The notes beneath the pieces are model-generated. The model searched no databases. It was not told the origin of the DNA and was given only the letters and a program-made list of their open reading frames with translations. Of a stretch of DNA of 64,000 nt, positions 25,008-34,138 are shown piece after piece. This DNA comes from Sphingomonas sp. 28-66-16 (GTDB taxonomy: Bacteria > Pseudomonadota > Alphaproteobacteria > Sphingomonadales > Sphingomonadaceae), in the NCBI GenBank assembly GCA_002281485.1, contig NCGF01000012.1:1-64000 (forward strand), in the 5' to 3' direction. The translations under genes were made by a program, and so were the position numbers. Position 1 is the stretch's first letter, and every line of letters starts with the position of its first letter.

Positions 25008-25640
25008 TCAGGCGCTCGCGCTGGGCCGCGCACGGACAGTTTCGAACCAGCGATGAAGATCGAGACAGCGGTCCGGGACCTGCAACTTGGCCGCCACGCC
25101 GAAATCGATCGTCACCAGCGCGGTGATGTCGGCAAAGCTGAAGCCGTCGCCGGCGATCCATTCGTGATCGGCGAGGCGCTGATCGAGCCCATCGACAAAA
25201 GCGCCCCACATGATCGCCCCGCGAGTCGCGAGTTCGGGGATCAGCGGGATCGTTGGCCATTTGCCGGGGGCGCCGCGCCCCTCCATCTGGGGGCGCGAAT
25301 TGCGGAAGGCATAGACCGCCGCGGTATAGCCGTCATTCTCGATCCGCCGCGTCCAGGATTCGATCCGCCCGATCTCCAGCGGCGTCGTCCCGAACAACGG
25401 TGGTTCGGGCCGCAGGGCTTCGAAATAGCGGCAGATCGCGGCCGATTCGCAGATGACCTCGCCATCGTCGAGCTGCAGCGCGGGCACAACGCCGCGCGGA
25501 TTGATCGCGAGATAGGCATCGGTGAAATGCTGATCGGTCCGCAGATCGACCATTTCGCGCTCGATCTCGATCCCCTTCTCGGCCAGGTAAATGCGCACGC
25601 GGCGCGGGCTCGGCGCCCAGACGGCATCGAAAAGCTTCAT
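25008..25640 (-). CDS. Glutathione S-transferase family protein
   Basis: 210 residues. The N-terminal thioredoxin-like domain begins MKLFDAVWAPSPRRVRIYLAEK, with the glutathione-binding blocks NPRGVVPALQLDDGEVICES (cis-Pro and ES). The C-terminal helical domain includes EWIAGDGFSFADITAL, the N-capping box. The usual N-terminal catalytic Ser/Tyr is represented by Ser in APSPRR. Substrate is unknown. It stands alone, 61 bases before folB on the same strand. Confidence 0.9.
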   Translation of the reverse strand: MKLFDAVWAPSPRRVRIYLAEKGIEIEREMVDLRTDQHFTDAYLAINPRGVVPALQLDDGEVICESAAICRYFEALRPEPPLFGTTPLEIGRIESWTRRIENDGYTAAVYAFRNSRPQMEGRGAPGKWPTIPLIPELATRGAIMWGAFVDGLDQRLADHEWIAGDGFSFADITALVTIDFGVAAKLQVPDRCLDLHRWFETVRARPSASA

Positions 25641-25710
25641 CGCGGCGACCTCTCCGGTTTATGCTTGCGTTCGCACCCTCGCACGCTAAAGCCCGCCGCC
25701 CCCGGCGTCC

Positions 25711-26259
25711 ATGCTTATGGGGGCGGTGAAAGAGAATGCTGCCGTGATCGAGCTGGTGCCCCTTGGCGATATTGCGCCCCCCGCGATCGAAGCGCTGCTC
25801 GATGGCGCGTTCGGGCCGGAGCGTCACACGCGCACCGCTTACCGGATCCGCACCGGCATGATCGCCGATCCGCAGCTGAGCTTTGCCGCGATCGATGCCG
25901 GCGACCTCGTCGGGACGATCCAGTGCTGGCCGATCGCGCTGATGGACGATGATGGCCTCCAGCACGCGCTGACGATGGTCGGCCCCGTCGCGGTCCGGCC
26001 GGACCGGCAGCGGGACGGGATCGGCCAGTTGCTGATGCGGCACATGCTTGCTGCCGCCGACCGGGCCGCGACGACGCCGCTAATGCTGATCGGCGATCCC
26101 GATTATTATGGGCGCTTCTTCGGTTTTGCCGCCGATCGTACCGCCGGCTGGCGCACGCCGGGGCCGGTCGAGCGTCACCGGCTGCTGGCCCGCGGCGACG
26201 GCGTTCCCGAAATCGGCGGCATGCTGGGCCCGCGCCTCGCCGCCGTGGCGCCGGCCTGA
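25711..26259 (+). CDS. GNAT family N-acetyltransferase
   Basis: 182 residues. The acetyl-CoA motif is MVGPVAVRPDRQRDGIGQLLMRH (Q/R-x-x-G-x-G/A form: QRDGIG), and LMLIGDPDYYGRFFGFAADR is the usual C-terminal strand. This resembles the YhbS-type putative acetyltransferases. Starts at 25711 (ATG), 25717 (ATG) or further in are possible; none has a strong Shine-Dalgarno. It is divergent from the GST gene and precedes DUF1285 by 62 bases. Confidence 0.88.
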   Translation: MLMGAVKENAAVIELVPLGDIAPPAIEALLDGAFGPERHTRTAYRIRTGMIADPQLSFAAIDAGDLVGTIQCWPIALMDDDGLQHALTMVGPVAVRPDRQRDGIGQLLMRHMLAAADRAATTPLMLIGDPDYYGRFFGFAADRTAGWRTPGPVERHRLLARGDGVPEIGGMLGPRLAAVAPA

Positions 26260-26321
26260 CCGGAGGCAGGCGCCGCCGGCAGACGCTTTACGCGCGCCAC
26301 CGCCTCCCCTACCCAAACGCC

Positions 26322-26888
26322 ATGCCGATGGAACCTCTGCCCGATCTGGCGACGCTTTCTCTGGCCGACGTCGCGCGCCTCGTCGAGGCACGCAAGCTGC
26401 CGCCGGTGGAGCAATGGAACCCGGCCCATTGCGGCGACAGCGAGATGCGGATCGCGCGCGACGGCACCTGGTTTCATCAGGGATCGCCCATCGGCCGACA
26501 GGCGATGGTGCGGCTGTTCGCGACGATCCTGCGCCGCGAACCGGACGGGGGCTATGTCCTCGTCACCCCGGGCGAGAAGCTCGACATCGCGGTCGAGGAT
26601 GCCCCTTTCGTGGCGACCGAGATGAAGATCGAGGGGGAAGGCAAGTCGACCCGGCTTGCCTTCAAACTCAACACCGGCGACCTGATCGTTGCCGGGCCGG
26701 GGCACGCATTGCGTTTCGAACAGCGGGCCGACGGGCCGCATCCCTATCTTCACGTGCGCGCCGGGCTCGACGCGTTGATCACGCGGTCGCTTTACTACGA
26801 GCTCGCCGATCTGGCGCTGGCGAACGACGGCGAACGGCCCGGCATCTGGAGCGACGGTGCGTTCTTCGGCATCGAGCCCGAGGCGTGA
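26322..26888 (+). CDS. DUF1285 protein
   Basis: 188 residues. Family blocks are EQWNPAHCGDSEMRIARDGTW with FHQGSPIGRQAMVRLFATIL, DGGYVLVTPGEKLDIAVEDAPFVA, HPYLHVRAGLDALITRS and the final GIWSDGAFFGIE. Structures of family members show a PH-like and lipocalin-like half, but no reaction is known. The stop overlaps the next gene by GTGA. Starts at 26322 and 26328 are both possible. Together with the nudix and CCA genes it forms a three-gene operon common in alphaproteobacteria. Confidence 0.88.
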   Translation: MPMEPLPDLATLSLADVARLVEARKLPPVEQWNPAHCGDSEMRIARDGTWFHQGSPIGRQAMVRLFATILRREPDGGYVLVTPGEKLDIAVEDAPFVATEMKIEGEGKSTRLAFKLNTGDLIVAGPGHALRFEQRADGPHPYLHVRAGLDALITRSLYYELADLALANDGERPGIWSDGAFFGIEPEA

Positions 26889-27487
26889 CGCTTGCGGCAC
26901 GCCTGGCGACGGCGCTGGCGCGCCCGCCGCATCCCGATCCGACGCTGCTGACCGGCGATTATCACGATCTTGGCCTGAACGATGCCGATAGCCTGTCGGC
27001 GGCGGCGGTGCTCGTCCCCGTCACCGACCGGTCGACACCGGGGGTGATCCTGACGCAGCGGAACGCCACGATGCGGCGGCATCCCGGGCAGATCGCCTTC
27101 CCCGGCGGCCGGATCGATCCGGGCGACGACGGCCCCGTCGCGGCGGCGCTGCGCGAGGCGGAGGAAGAGATCGCCCTGCCCCGCAATCTGGTGACGGTGA
27201 TCGGCGCCGCCGACCGCTATCGCACGGTGACCGGTTTCGATGTGACCCCGGTGCTTGGCGTCGTGCCCGCCGATCTGGTGCTCAGGCCGAGCGAGGCCGA
27301 AGTCGCGGCAGTATTCGAAGTGCCGCTGGGCTTTCTGCTCGATCCCGCCAATCATGTCCTCGCGCGCCGCGAATGGCAGGGGCGCGAGCGGCAATATTAC
27401 GAGATCATCTGGGGCGAACGGCGGATCTGGGGTGCCACGGCGGCGATGATCGTCAATCTGTCGCGGCGGCTCGCATGGAGCGGATGA
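26885..27487 (+). CDS. NUDIX CoA pyrophosphatase
   Basis: About 200 residues starting at a GTG (26885) that overlaps the DUF1285 stop. The NUDIX box GGRIDPGDDGPVAAALREAEEEI is split here by a two-residue insertion relative to the strict G-x5-E spacing, with Asp in place of the first Glu; the REAEEE core is intact. The preceding ILTQRNATMRRHPGQIAFPGG block is the CoA pyrophosphatase (NudL/UPF0035) marker. It would cleave CoA to phosphopantetheine and 3',5'-ADP. It overlaps cca by 13 bases. Confidence 0.88.
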   Translation: MTLAARLATALARPPHPDPTLLTGDYHDLGLNDADSLSAAAVLVPVTDRSTPGVILTQRNATMRRHPGQIAFPGGRIDPGDDGPVAAALREAEEEIALPRNLVTVIGAADRYRTVTGFDVTPVLGVVPADLVLRPSEAEVAAVFEVPLGFLLDPANHVLARREWQGRERQYYEIIWGERRIWGATAAMIVNLSRRLAWSG

Positions 27488-28689
27488 TCCTGCCCGATGC
27501 CGCGTGGCGGTCACGCCCCGGGCTCGACGCGCTGTGCGCCGCGCTCGGCGCTGCCGAGGGCGCTGCCCGTTTCGTCGGCGGCGCGGTTCGCGACACGCTG
27601 ATCGGCAGCACCGTCAATGACATCGACATTGCCACCCGGCTTGCCCCCGAAGCCGTGCTCGATCGGCTCGCCGCCGCGCGGATCAGGGCGGTGCCGACCG
27701 GACTTGCGCACGGCACGGTCACCGCGGTGCTGCCCGACGGCCCGGTCGAAGTCACGACGCTGCGGCGCGATCTCGCCACCGACGGGCGACACGCGACGGT
27801 CGCCTTTACCGACGACTGGCGCGAAGACGCCGCGCGGCGCGATTTCACGATCAATGCGCTCTATGCGGATCCGGCATCGGGTGCGCTGTTCGACTATTTC
27901 GGCGGGCTCGACGATCTTGCCGCGCAGCGGGTATGCTTCATCGGCGATCCGTTGCAGCGGATCGCCGAGGATCATCTGAGGATCTTGCGATTCTTCCGGT
28001 TCAGCGCGCGCTTCAGCGCCGACATCGATGCCGCCGGGCTCGCCGCCTGTGCGGCCCGCGCGCGCGATCTGATGGCGCTGTCGCGCGAGCGGATCGCGAG
28101 CGAATTGCTGCGCTTGCTGGTCGCGCCGCGCGCGCTGCCCGTGGTGACGCTGATGATCGATCGGGACATATTCGCAGCCGTACTGCCGGAAATCGCGCGC
28201 GCCGACCGGCTCGCCCGGCTGGTCGATCGCGAGGCCGAGGCCGGTCTCGATGCCGATCCGATCCGTCGACTCGCGGCGCTGCTGCCGCCCGATCCGCAGA
28301 CAGGCGAGGCGGTCGGCGCGCGGCTCAAACTGTCGACCGCGCAGCGCAAGCGGCTGGCCAGCGCGCTGGTGCCGGCACAGGGGGCGGTGCAGCCGCTGGC
28401 CTATCGACTGGGGCGCGAGGGGGCGATCGATCGCTGGCTGCTGACGACGCCTTCGGATGCTGACGCCGTGCGCGGCGCGCGCGATCTGGTCGCGTGGGAG
28501 GTTCCCCGCTTGCCGATCGGCGGCGGTGCGCTCGTCGCGCGCGGGTTGACCAAGGGCCCCGATGTCGCGCGGACGCTGCGCGGAATCGAGGATCAGTGGA
28601 TCGCCGAAGGATTTCCGTCAGCCGAGCGCGTGGCGGCTATCGCCGACGCTGCCGTCGCTCAGGCGTTGCGCTCGACCAGCAGCGCATAG
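27475..28689 (+). CDS. cca: CCA tRNA nucleotidyltransferase
   Basis: 404 residues, class II polymerase beta-type enzyme that adds or repairs the 3' CCA of tRNA without a template. Motifs are RFVGGAVRDTLIGSTVNDID (GG-x-VRD plus DxD), EVTTLRRDL, RRDFTINALYADP and the neck block GDPLQRIAEDHLRILRFFRF. The ATG at 27475 overlaps the nudix gene by 13 bases. The 3' end overlaps the convergent GGDEF/EAL gene by 31 bases, so there is no terminator between them. Confidence 0.94.
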   Translation: MERMILPDAAWRSRPGLDALCAALGAAEGAARFVGGAVRDTLIGSTVNDIDIATRLAPEAVLDRLAAARIRAVPTGLAHGTVTAVLPDGPVEVTTLRRDLATDGRHATVAFTDDWREDAARRDFTINALYADPASGALFDYFGGLDDLAAQRVCFIGDPLQRIAEDHLRILRFFRFSARFSADIDAAGLAACAARARDLMALSRERIASELLRLLVAPRALPVVTLMIDRDIFAAVLPEIARADRLARLVDREAEAGLDADPIRRLAALLPPDPQTGEAVGARLKLSTAQRKRLASALVPAQGAVQPLAYRLGREGAIDRWLLTTPSDADAVRGARDLVAWEVPRLPIGGGALVARGLTKGPDVARTLRGIEDQWIAEGFPSAERVAAIADAAVAQALRSTSSA

Positions 28690-30410
28690 GCGGCATCGGC
28701 TTCGAGCGAGCGGGCGTAATGAAAGCCCTGGCCATAGGTACAGCCGAGCGCCGCCAGCGTCTGCGAGAGCTCCTGGGTTTCGATCCCCTCCGCCGTGGTC
28801 TTCATCCCGAGCGCCTGGGCAAGACCGAGAATGGCGCGGACGATGGCGATCTTGTCGCGATCGGCGAGCATGCCCGTCACGAAGCTGCGATCCATCTTGA
28901 GGACGTCGATCGGCAATTTCTGCAGCAAGGCGAGATTCGAATAGCCGGTGCCGAAATCGTCCATCGCCAGCGTCGTACCGAGCGCCTTCAGCGCCTGCAT
29001 CGTCTGCGCGACCCGATCGGGATCGGCGATCAGCGCGCTCTCGGTAAGTTCGAGGGTCAACCGTTCGCCGGGAAGGCCCGACTCGGCGAGCGCGCGCTCG
29101 ACCAGGCGGGGGATATTGTCGCGCTGCAACTGGATCGCCGAGAGATTGACCGCCACCCGCACGCCGCAATCGCCACCGGCGATCCTGTCCCAGCCGGCGA
29201 GCGTCCGCGCGGCTTCGTGCATCGCCCAGCGCCCGAGCGGCACGATCAGCCCCGATTCCTCGGCCACCGGGATGAAATCGACCGGCGACAATTCGACGCC
29301 ATCGTCGGTGAGCCAGCGCGCGAGCGCCTCGAAACTGACGATCCGTCCGGTCGCGAGATCCCAGATCGGCTGATAGGCGAGCCGCAACTGGCCGCCGTCG
29401 ATCGCCCGGCGCAGCGACGTCTCGATGCTGAACTGTTCGCGGGCGATATCGAGCGTATGGATCTGATAGGATTCGACCAGCCCGCTCGCCTTGGAACGCT
29501 TCACTGCGAACTGCGCGTGGCGAATCAGATCCTCCGAATCCTCGACCGCATCGGACCCGAAGGCGATGCCGATCGAGCAGGAAACCCGGATCTCGAAATC
29601 GGACAGTCGAAAGGGCGTCGCCAGCGCGCTCTGGATTCGCCGCGCGACATGGTCGGCATCGCTCGGCCCCGCATCGAGCGTCAGCAAGATGCCGAACTCG
29701 TCGCCGCCGGTTCGCGCGAGCACGTCGCGGCTGCGCAGCGCCCCCTTCAGCCGGCGCGCGACCGTGATCAGCAGTTCGTCGCCCGCAAGCGCCCCGAGAC
29801 AGGCATTGACCCGGCTGAACCGATCGAGGTTGACGATCATCACGGCATAGCGGCCAAAGCGCGTGGCATCGCCGTCGATCGCCGCTTCGAGCATGTCGCT
29901 GAAGCCGGCGCGATTGGGCAACCCCGACAGGCTGTCGGTCAGCATCTCGCGTCGCAGATTCTGCTCGGTCCGCAACTCGGCGGTGCGATCGATCAACGTG
30001 ACGAGGCAGCGCTCGGCGGCGCGCATTTCGGCCCGGGCGAGATGGACGCGGTAGTGCCGGCAATCGACGGCATCGCCCAGCTGCCAGGCAAAATCCTCGC
30101 GATCGCCGGGCGTGACCATGAAGGCCATGATACGGGCGCCAAGCGACGCGACGAGCATCGACCGGCCATCCGCACCGCCCAGGCCGGCCTCGCGAAACGC
30201 CTGATTGGTCGCTTCGATCTCGAACCCGCCGGCGCGCAGGCTCAGGATCGCGGCCGGGATCGGCAGCAGCGAAATCGGATTGTCGGTCTCGTGCGCACGC
30301 TTTGGGGCAGATGCAGCGGGGCGGCGCCCGCCGGGGCGCCCGGCTGGATCAATCGTCGTCGCGGACCGGGGCGTGCCAGACACCATCCGGCATAGCGCTA
30401 ACGCCAACAT
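28659..30410 (-). CDS. Diguanylate cyclase/phosphodiesterase (GGDEF-EAL)
   Basis: 583 residues. Layout: a variable N terminus, a PAS-like region (about residues 45-145), a GGDEF domain with intact GGDEF at 235-239, then an EAL domain with SFEALARW, VNLSAIQLQ, LELTESALIAD, MDDFGTGYSNLALLQKLP, MDRSFV and AEGIETQEL. Both active sites look complete, so the protein may make or degrade cyclic di-GMP; which activity dominates is unknown. No membrane segment is clear. A second ATG (30386) is an alternative start. It is convergent with cca. Confidence 0.92.
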   Translation of the reverse strand: MLALALCRMVSGTPRSATTIDPAGRPGGRRPAASAPKRAHETDNPISLLPIPAAILSLRAGGFEIEATNQAFREAGLGGADGRSMLVASLGARIMAFMVTPGDREDFAWQLGDAVDCRHYRVHLARAEMRAAERCLVTLIDRTAELRTEQNLRREMLTDSLSGLPNRAGFSDMLEAAIDGDATRFGRYAVMIVNLDRFSRVNACLGALAGDELLITVARRLKGALRSRDVLARTGGDEFGILLTLDAGPSDADHVARRIQSALATPFRLSDFEIRVSCSIGIAFGSDAVEDSEDLIRHAQFAVKRSKASGLVESYQIHTLDIAREQFSIETSLRRAIDGGQLRLAYQPIWDLATGRIVSFEALARWLTDDGVELSPVDFIPVAEESGLIVPLGRWAMHEAARTLAGWDRIAGGDCGVRVAVNLSAIQLQRDNIPRLVERALAESGLPGERLTLELTESALIADPDRVAQTMQALKALGTTLAMDDFGTGYSNLALLQKLPIDVLKMDRSFVTGMLADRDKIAIVRAILGLAQALGMKTTAEGIETQELSQTLAALGCTYGQGFHYARSLEADAAYALLVERNA

Positions 30411-30449
30411 GTTAAGGTCGACTAAACCAGCCTGATCACGCCGAAATTT

Positions 30450-32723
30450 TCAGAACTGGTTGTCGCGCGGAAAGCCGGTCGGCGGCATCCGTCCGGCCGC
30501 GCCGCGCGCCGCGCGCCACGGGGCAAGATCGGATTCGGTCCGGGTCCGCCCGCTCTCGCCGCCCATCGCCCAGCTCAGCCCTTGCGCGAAGACGAAGCTG
30601 GTCACGTCGGCGAGCCCGCCGTCGCGATAGCGCTGGAGTTGCACCCCCTGCCCGCGCGACATTTCGGGCAGCTCGGCCAGCGGGAAGACCAGCAGGCGGC
30701 GATTGTCGCCAATCACCCCGACATAGTCATCGGCCGGATCGATCGGCTTGATCCGCACGAGCTTTGCGCCCGTCTTGGGGGTGACGACGGTCTTGCCCTT
30801 GCGCGTTTCGGCGATCAGGTCGGCGGTTTTGACGATGAAGCCGCGTCCGTCGCTCGCGGCGACGATATGCCGTTCGGCGCGGCTAGCCGGGAAGAGATCG
30901 ACCACGCCCACCTCGCCGTCGAGATCGATCATCAGCCGCACCGGCTCGCCAAAGCCGCGCCCGCCCGGCAGCTTGTCGGCGCCGAGCGTGTAGAACCGCC
31001 CGTTTTCGGCAGCGAGCATGATCTTGTCGGTGGTCTGGGCATGGAAGGCAAAGGCGGGGCCGTCGCCCTCCTTGAACTTCAGCGCCTCGGTGCCGGCGGT
31101 TTCGACATGCCCCTTCATCGCGCGTATCCAGCCGCGCTGCGACAGGATGACGGTGATCGGCTCGCGATCGATCATCGCCTCGAGCGGGATTTCGCGCGCC
31201 GGCGCGGCTTCGGCAACGGTCGTCCGTCGCTTGCCGAGCGCGGTGTCCTGGCCATAGCGGACCAGCAGCTTGCCCAGATCCTTCTTCATCCGCGTCCGCT
31301 GGCGCGCATCGCTGCCGAGCAGGGCCTCGAGCCCGGCGCGTTCCTCGAGCAGCTTGTCGCGCTCCTTGCGCAGTTCCATTTCCTCGAGCCGGCGCAGCGA
31401 CCGCAGCCGCATGTTGAGGACTGCTTCGGCCTGGCGGTCGGTCAACTCGAACTCGGCCATCATCACCGGCTTGGGCTCGTCCTCGGTGCGGATGATCTCG
31501 ATCACGCGATCAAGATTGAGGAAGGTGACGATATAGCCGTCGAGCAGTTCGACCCGGTCGGTGATCTTGTCGAGCCGGTGCTGCGACTTGCGCTGCAGCA
31601 CGATGAACTGGTGGTCGAGCCACGCCGACAGCGCCTCGCGCAACGACATCACCCGCGGCGTCCGGCGCGCATCGAGCACGTTGAGGTTGAGCGGCACCCG
31701 CACCTCGAGATCGCTTAGGCGAAACAGGCTCTCCATCAGCATGTCGGCATCGACCGTCCGGCTGCGCGGTTCGATGACGATGCGGACCTCGCTGTCCGAT
31801 TCGTCGCGGACATCGGCAAGGATCGGCAGCTTCTTGTCGTTGATGATCGCGGCGATCGCCTCGATCAGCTTGCCCTTCTGGACGCCATAAGGGATTTCGG
31901 AGACGATCGCGTTCCAGGTGCCGCGGCCCTGATCCTCGATATGCCAGCGCGCGCGCACGCGGAAACTGCCGCGCCCGGTCGCGTAGGTCTCGGCGATGCT
32001 GGCGGCGCTGTCGACCACCAGGCCACCGGTCGGGAAATCGGGCCCCGACACCTTGGTCATGATCGCGGCGTCGTCGGCCTTGGGATCGTCGATCAGCAGC
32101 AAAGCCGCCTCGATCAGCTCGGCGGCATTGTGCGGCGGAATGCTCGTCGCCATGCCGACCGCGATGCCGCTCGCGCCATTCGCCAGCAGGTTGGGGAACA
32201 GCCCCGGAAACAGCTCGGGCTCTTCCTCCTCGCCATTATAGGTCGGCTTAAGGTCGGTCGCATTCTCGTCGAGCCCGTCCATGAGATCGACCGCGACCTG
32301 GGTCAGCCGCGCCTCGGTGTAGCGATAGGCGGCGGCGTTATCGCCATCGATATTGCCGAAATTGCCCTGCCCGTCGACGAGCGGATAGCGCAGCGCGAAA
32401 TCCTGGGCCAGGCGCACCATCGCGTCATAGACCGACTGGTCGCCATGCGGGTGGTACTTGCCGATCACATCGCCGACGACGCGCGCACATTTCTTGTAGC
32501 CCTGCGCCGGATCGAGTTTCAGCAGCCGCATCGCCCATAACAGCCGCCGATGCACGGGCTTGAGCCCATCACGCACATCGGGCAGCGAGCGCGCGGTGAT
32601 CGTCGACATCGCATAGATCAGGTAGCGCTCCGACAGCGCACTGTCGAACGGAGCGTCGGTCTGGCCGGGGATCGGGTCGGGCTGCGGCGTGGGCGCGTCG
32701 GGGTCAATCAGGTCGGTGGTCAT
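30450..32723 (-). CDS. parC: DNA topoisomerase IV subunit A
   Basis: 757 residues; ParC, the breakage-reunion subunit that decatenates chromosomes. It contains [30 protein letters not shown], the quinolone-determining region [21 protein letters not shown], and the active-site Tyr in [11 protein letters not shown]. Helix-hairpin and C-terminal beta-pinwheel segments follow. The ATG at 32723 (MTTDLIDPD) is preferred over a start 16 codons upstream. Serine at the position after DQ in the quinolone region suggests no target-site resistance. parE is not in the window. Confidence 0.95.
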   Translation of the reverse strand: MTTDLIDPDAPTPQPDPIPGQTDAPFDSALSERYLIYAMSTITARSLPDVRDGLKPVHRRLLWAMRLLKLDPAQGYKKCARVVGDVIGKYHPHGDQSVYDAMVRLAQDFALRYPLVDGQGNFGNIDGDNAAAYRYTEARLTQVAVDLMDGLDENATDLKPTYNGEEEEPELFPGLFPNLLANGASGIAVGMATSIPPHNAAELIEAALLLIDDPKADDAAIMTKVSGPDFPTGGLVVDSAASIAETYATGRGSFRVRARWHIEDQGRGTWNAIVSEIPYGVQKGKLIEAIAAIINDKKLPILADVRDESDSEVRIVIEPRSRTVDADMLMESLFRLSDLEVRVPLNLNVLDARRTPRVMSLREALSAWLDHQFIVLQRKSQHRLDKITDRVELLDGYIVTFLNLDRVIEIIRTEDEPKPVMMAEFELTDRQAEAVLNMRLRSLRRLEEMELRKERDKLLEERAGLEALLGSDARQRTRMKKDLGKLLVRYGQDTALGKRRTTVAEAAPAREIPLEAMIDREPITVILSQRGWIRAMKGHVETAGTEALKFKEGDGPAFAFHAQTTDKIMLAAENGRFYTLGADKLPGGRGFGEPVRLMIDLDGEVGVVDLFPASRAERHIVAASDGRGFIVKTADLIAETRKGKTVVTPKTGAKLVRIKPIDPADDYVGVIGDNRRLLVFPLAELPEMSRGQGVQLQRYRDGGLADVTSFVFAQGLSWAMGGESGRTRTESDLAPWRAARGAAGRMPPTGFPRDNQF

Positions 32724-32835
32724 CGTCCCGCCGTCGATAGCGAGGCGGCGCGCGCAAGGCCAGACGCCCAATTTTGTTCAAAATGTGGCAACGCGCTTTA
32801 TCCTATCCGAGTTCTAGAATATCCATCGGCCTCCA

Positions 32836-33201
32836 ATGGCCGAGGCCCCCGATCGGTTCGCGCTCGCGCAGCGCGCCGCCGAGATACGCCAGCAACTCGC
32901 CGAGCGGGCGACCAGCCGCACCGAACAGGTCGACAGCCTGGCGGCGACGCCGATGACGTTCCGCTACACCGCCTCAAGCGCGATTCCCGGCTTCGATTCG
33001 GGCGCACCGCTCTACACCGGCTATCTGATTGGCAAGCAATCGCTGTTCGTCGCGCTGACGGTGGTGATCGTCGTCCTTGGCGTGGGCGCACCGTGGCTTG
33101 CCTTCATCCTGCTGTTCGGCTGGCTCTACCGAGTCAGCGGCTTGCGCGCATTGCGGCGGCGCTGGGCGGCGCCCGACGCGGCAACGCCGATCGCGTCCTG
33201 A
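32836..33201 (+). CDS. Small membrane protein of unknown function
   Basis: 121 residues. The first half is polar with a likely amphipathic helix (ALAQRAAEIRQQLAERATSR). Two close membrane helices follow (LFVALTVVIVVLGVGAPWLAFILLFGWLYRV). I do not recognise the family. It is divergent from parC and 37 bases ahead of the alpha/beta hydrolase, so it may be first in the transcription unit that includes kynureninase. Codon use and frame continuity support a real gene, but the function is open. Confidence 0.65.
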   Translation: MAEAPDRFALAQRAAEIRQQLAERATSRTEQVDSLAATPMTFRYTASSAIPGFDSGAPLYTGYLIGKQSLFVALTVVIVVLGVGAPWLAFILLFGWLYRVSGLRALRRRWAAPDAATPIAS

Positions 33202-33238
33202 TTGGCCGGGCGACGAAAGCACCTTATGGCTGGCGGCC

Positions 33239-34138
33239 ATGAAGCGCTTTCGCCTTGCCCTGCCCGCCCTCGCCATGCTCCTGCTCGCGGCGATGACCGA
33301 GCCGCCCAAATTGCTGACCTGGCCCGATCTTACCGTGCGCGCGCGACCGGCGCCCGATGCCACGCTGCGCTATGGCAAAGATGCCTATCAAAAGGTCGAT
33401 GTCTGGGTGCCCAAGGGCAAGGGTCCCTTCCCGGTCGTGCTGATGGTGCATGGCGGTTGCTGGCAGACCAAGATCGCCGATCGCAGCCTCATGAACTGGA
33501 TCGCCGATGATCTCCGCAAGCACGGGATCGCGGTGTGGAACATCGATTATCGCGGGGTCGACCGTCCTGGCGGCGGCTATCCGGGGACTTTCCTCGATGT
33601 AGCGGCGGCGACCGACATGCTGAAGGCCAATGCCGCGCGCTATCATCTCGCCACCCGCCATATCGTCGCGGTCGGCCATTCGGCGGGCGGGCATCTGGCG
33701 CTGTGGCTGGCAGGTCGGGACAAACTCCCCGGCAACAGCCCGCTCCGCACGGCGCACCCGATCAAGATCGCGCATGTCGTGAGCCTGGGCGGCCTCCCCG
33801 ATCTCGAGGCGACCGCGGCGAGCCCCGACAATGGCTGTGGCACCGAGGTGATCGCCAAACTGACCGGTCCGGCGACGGCGGCGCACCCCGACGTCTTCGC
33901 TGACACCTCGGTGCCGCGCCTGCTGCCGTTGGGCGTGCCGGCCGACCTGGTGAATGGCGAGAATGACCGGATCATTCCGATGCGGCTGGGCACGGGCTAT
34001 GTCGATCAGGCGACCCGCGCGGGCGACACGGTCGCGCTCCACCGCATCGACCGCACCGGCCATGTGGAATTGATCGCGCCCGAAAGCGCCGCCTGGGCCG
34101 AGGCGAAGACGCTGATAAACGCAGCGCTGGGCCGATGA
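33239..34138 (+). CDS. Alpha/beta hydrolase, possible arylformamidase, with signal-like N terminus
   Basis: 299 residues. Esterase/arylformamidase-type motifs: LMVHGGCWQTK (HGGxW oxyanion loop), GHSAGGHLALWLAG (nucleophile Ser), Asp in NGENDRIIP and His in DRTGHVELI. The HGGxW plus GHSAGGH combination is like that of kynurenine formamidase of the eukaryotic type. The gene is coupled to kynureninase (ATGA), so formylkynurenine hydrolysis is a sensible role. Against it, the N terminus (MKRFRLALPALAMLLLAAM) looks like a signal peptide. A later start would remove it, but no good one exists. Confidence 0.75.
   Translation: MKRFRLALPALAMLLLAAMTEPPKLLTWPDLTVRARPAPDATLRYGKDAYQKVDVWVPKGKGPFPVVLMVHGGCWQTKIADRSLMNWIADDLRKHGIAVWNIDYRGVDRPGGGYPGTFLDVAAATDMLKANAARYHLATRHIVAVGHSAGGHLALWLAGRDKLPGNSPLRTAHPIKIAHVVSLGGLPDLEATAASPDNGCGTEVIAKLTGPATAAHPDVFADTSVPRLLPLGVPADLVNGENDRIIPMRLGTGYVDQATRAGDTVALHRIDRTGHVELIAPESAAWAEAKTLINAALGR

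Noticed and set aside
28494-30395. A 633-residue plus-strand frame across the GGDEF/EAL gene
   Set aside because: Antisense to an intact GGDEF-EAL protein and rich in Asp/Arg/Gly shadow composition.
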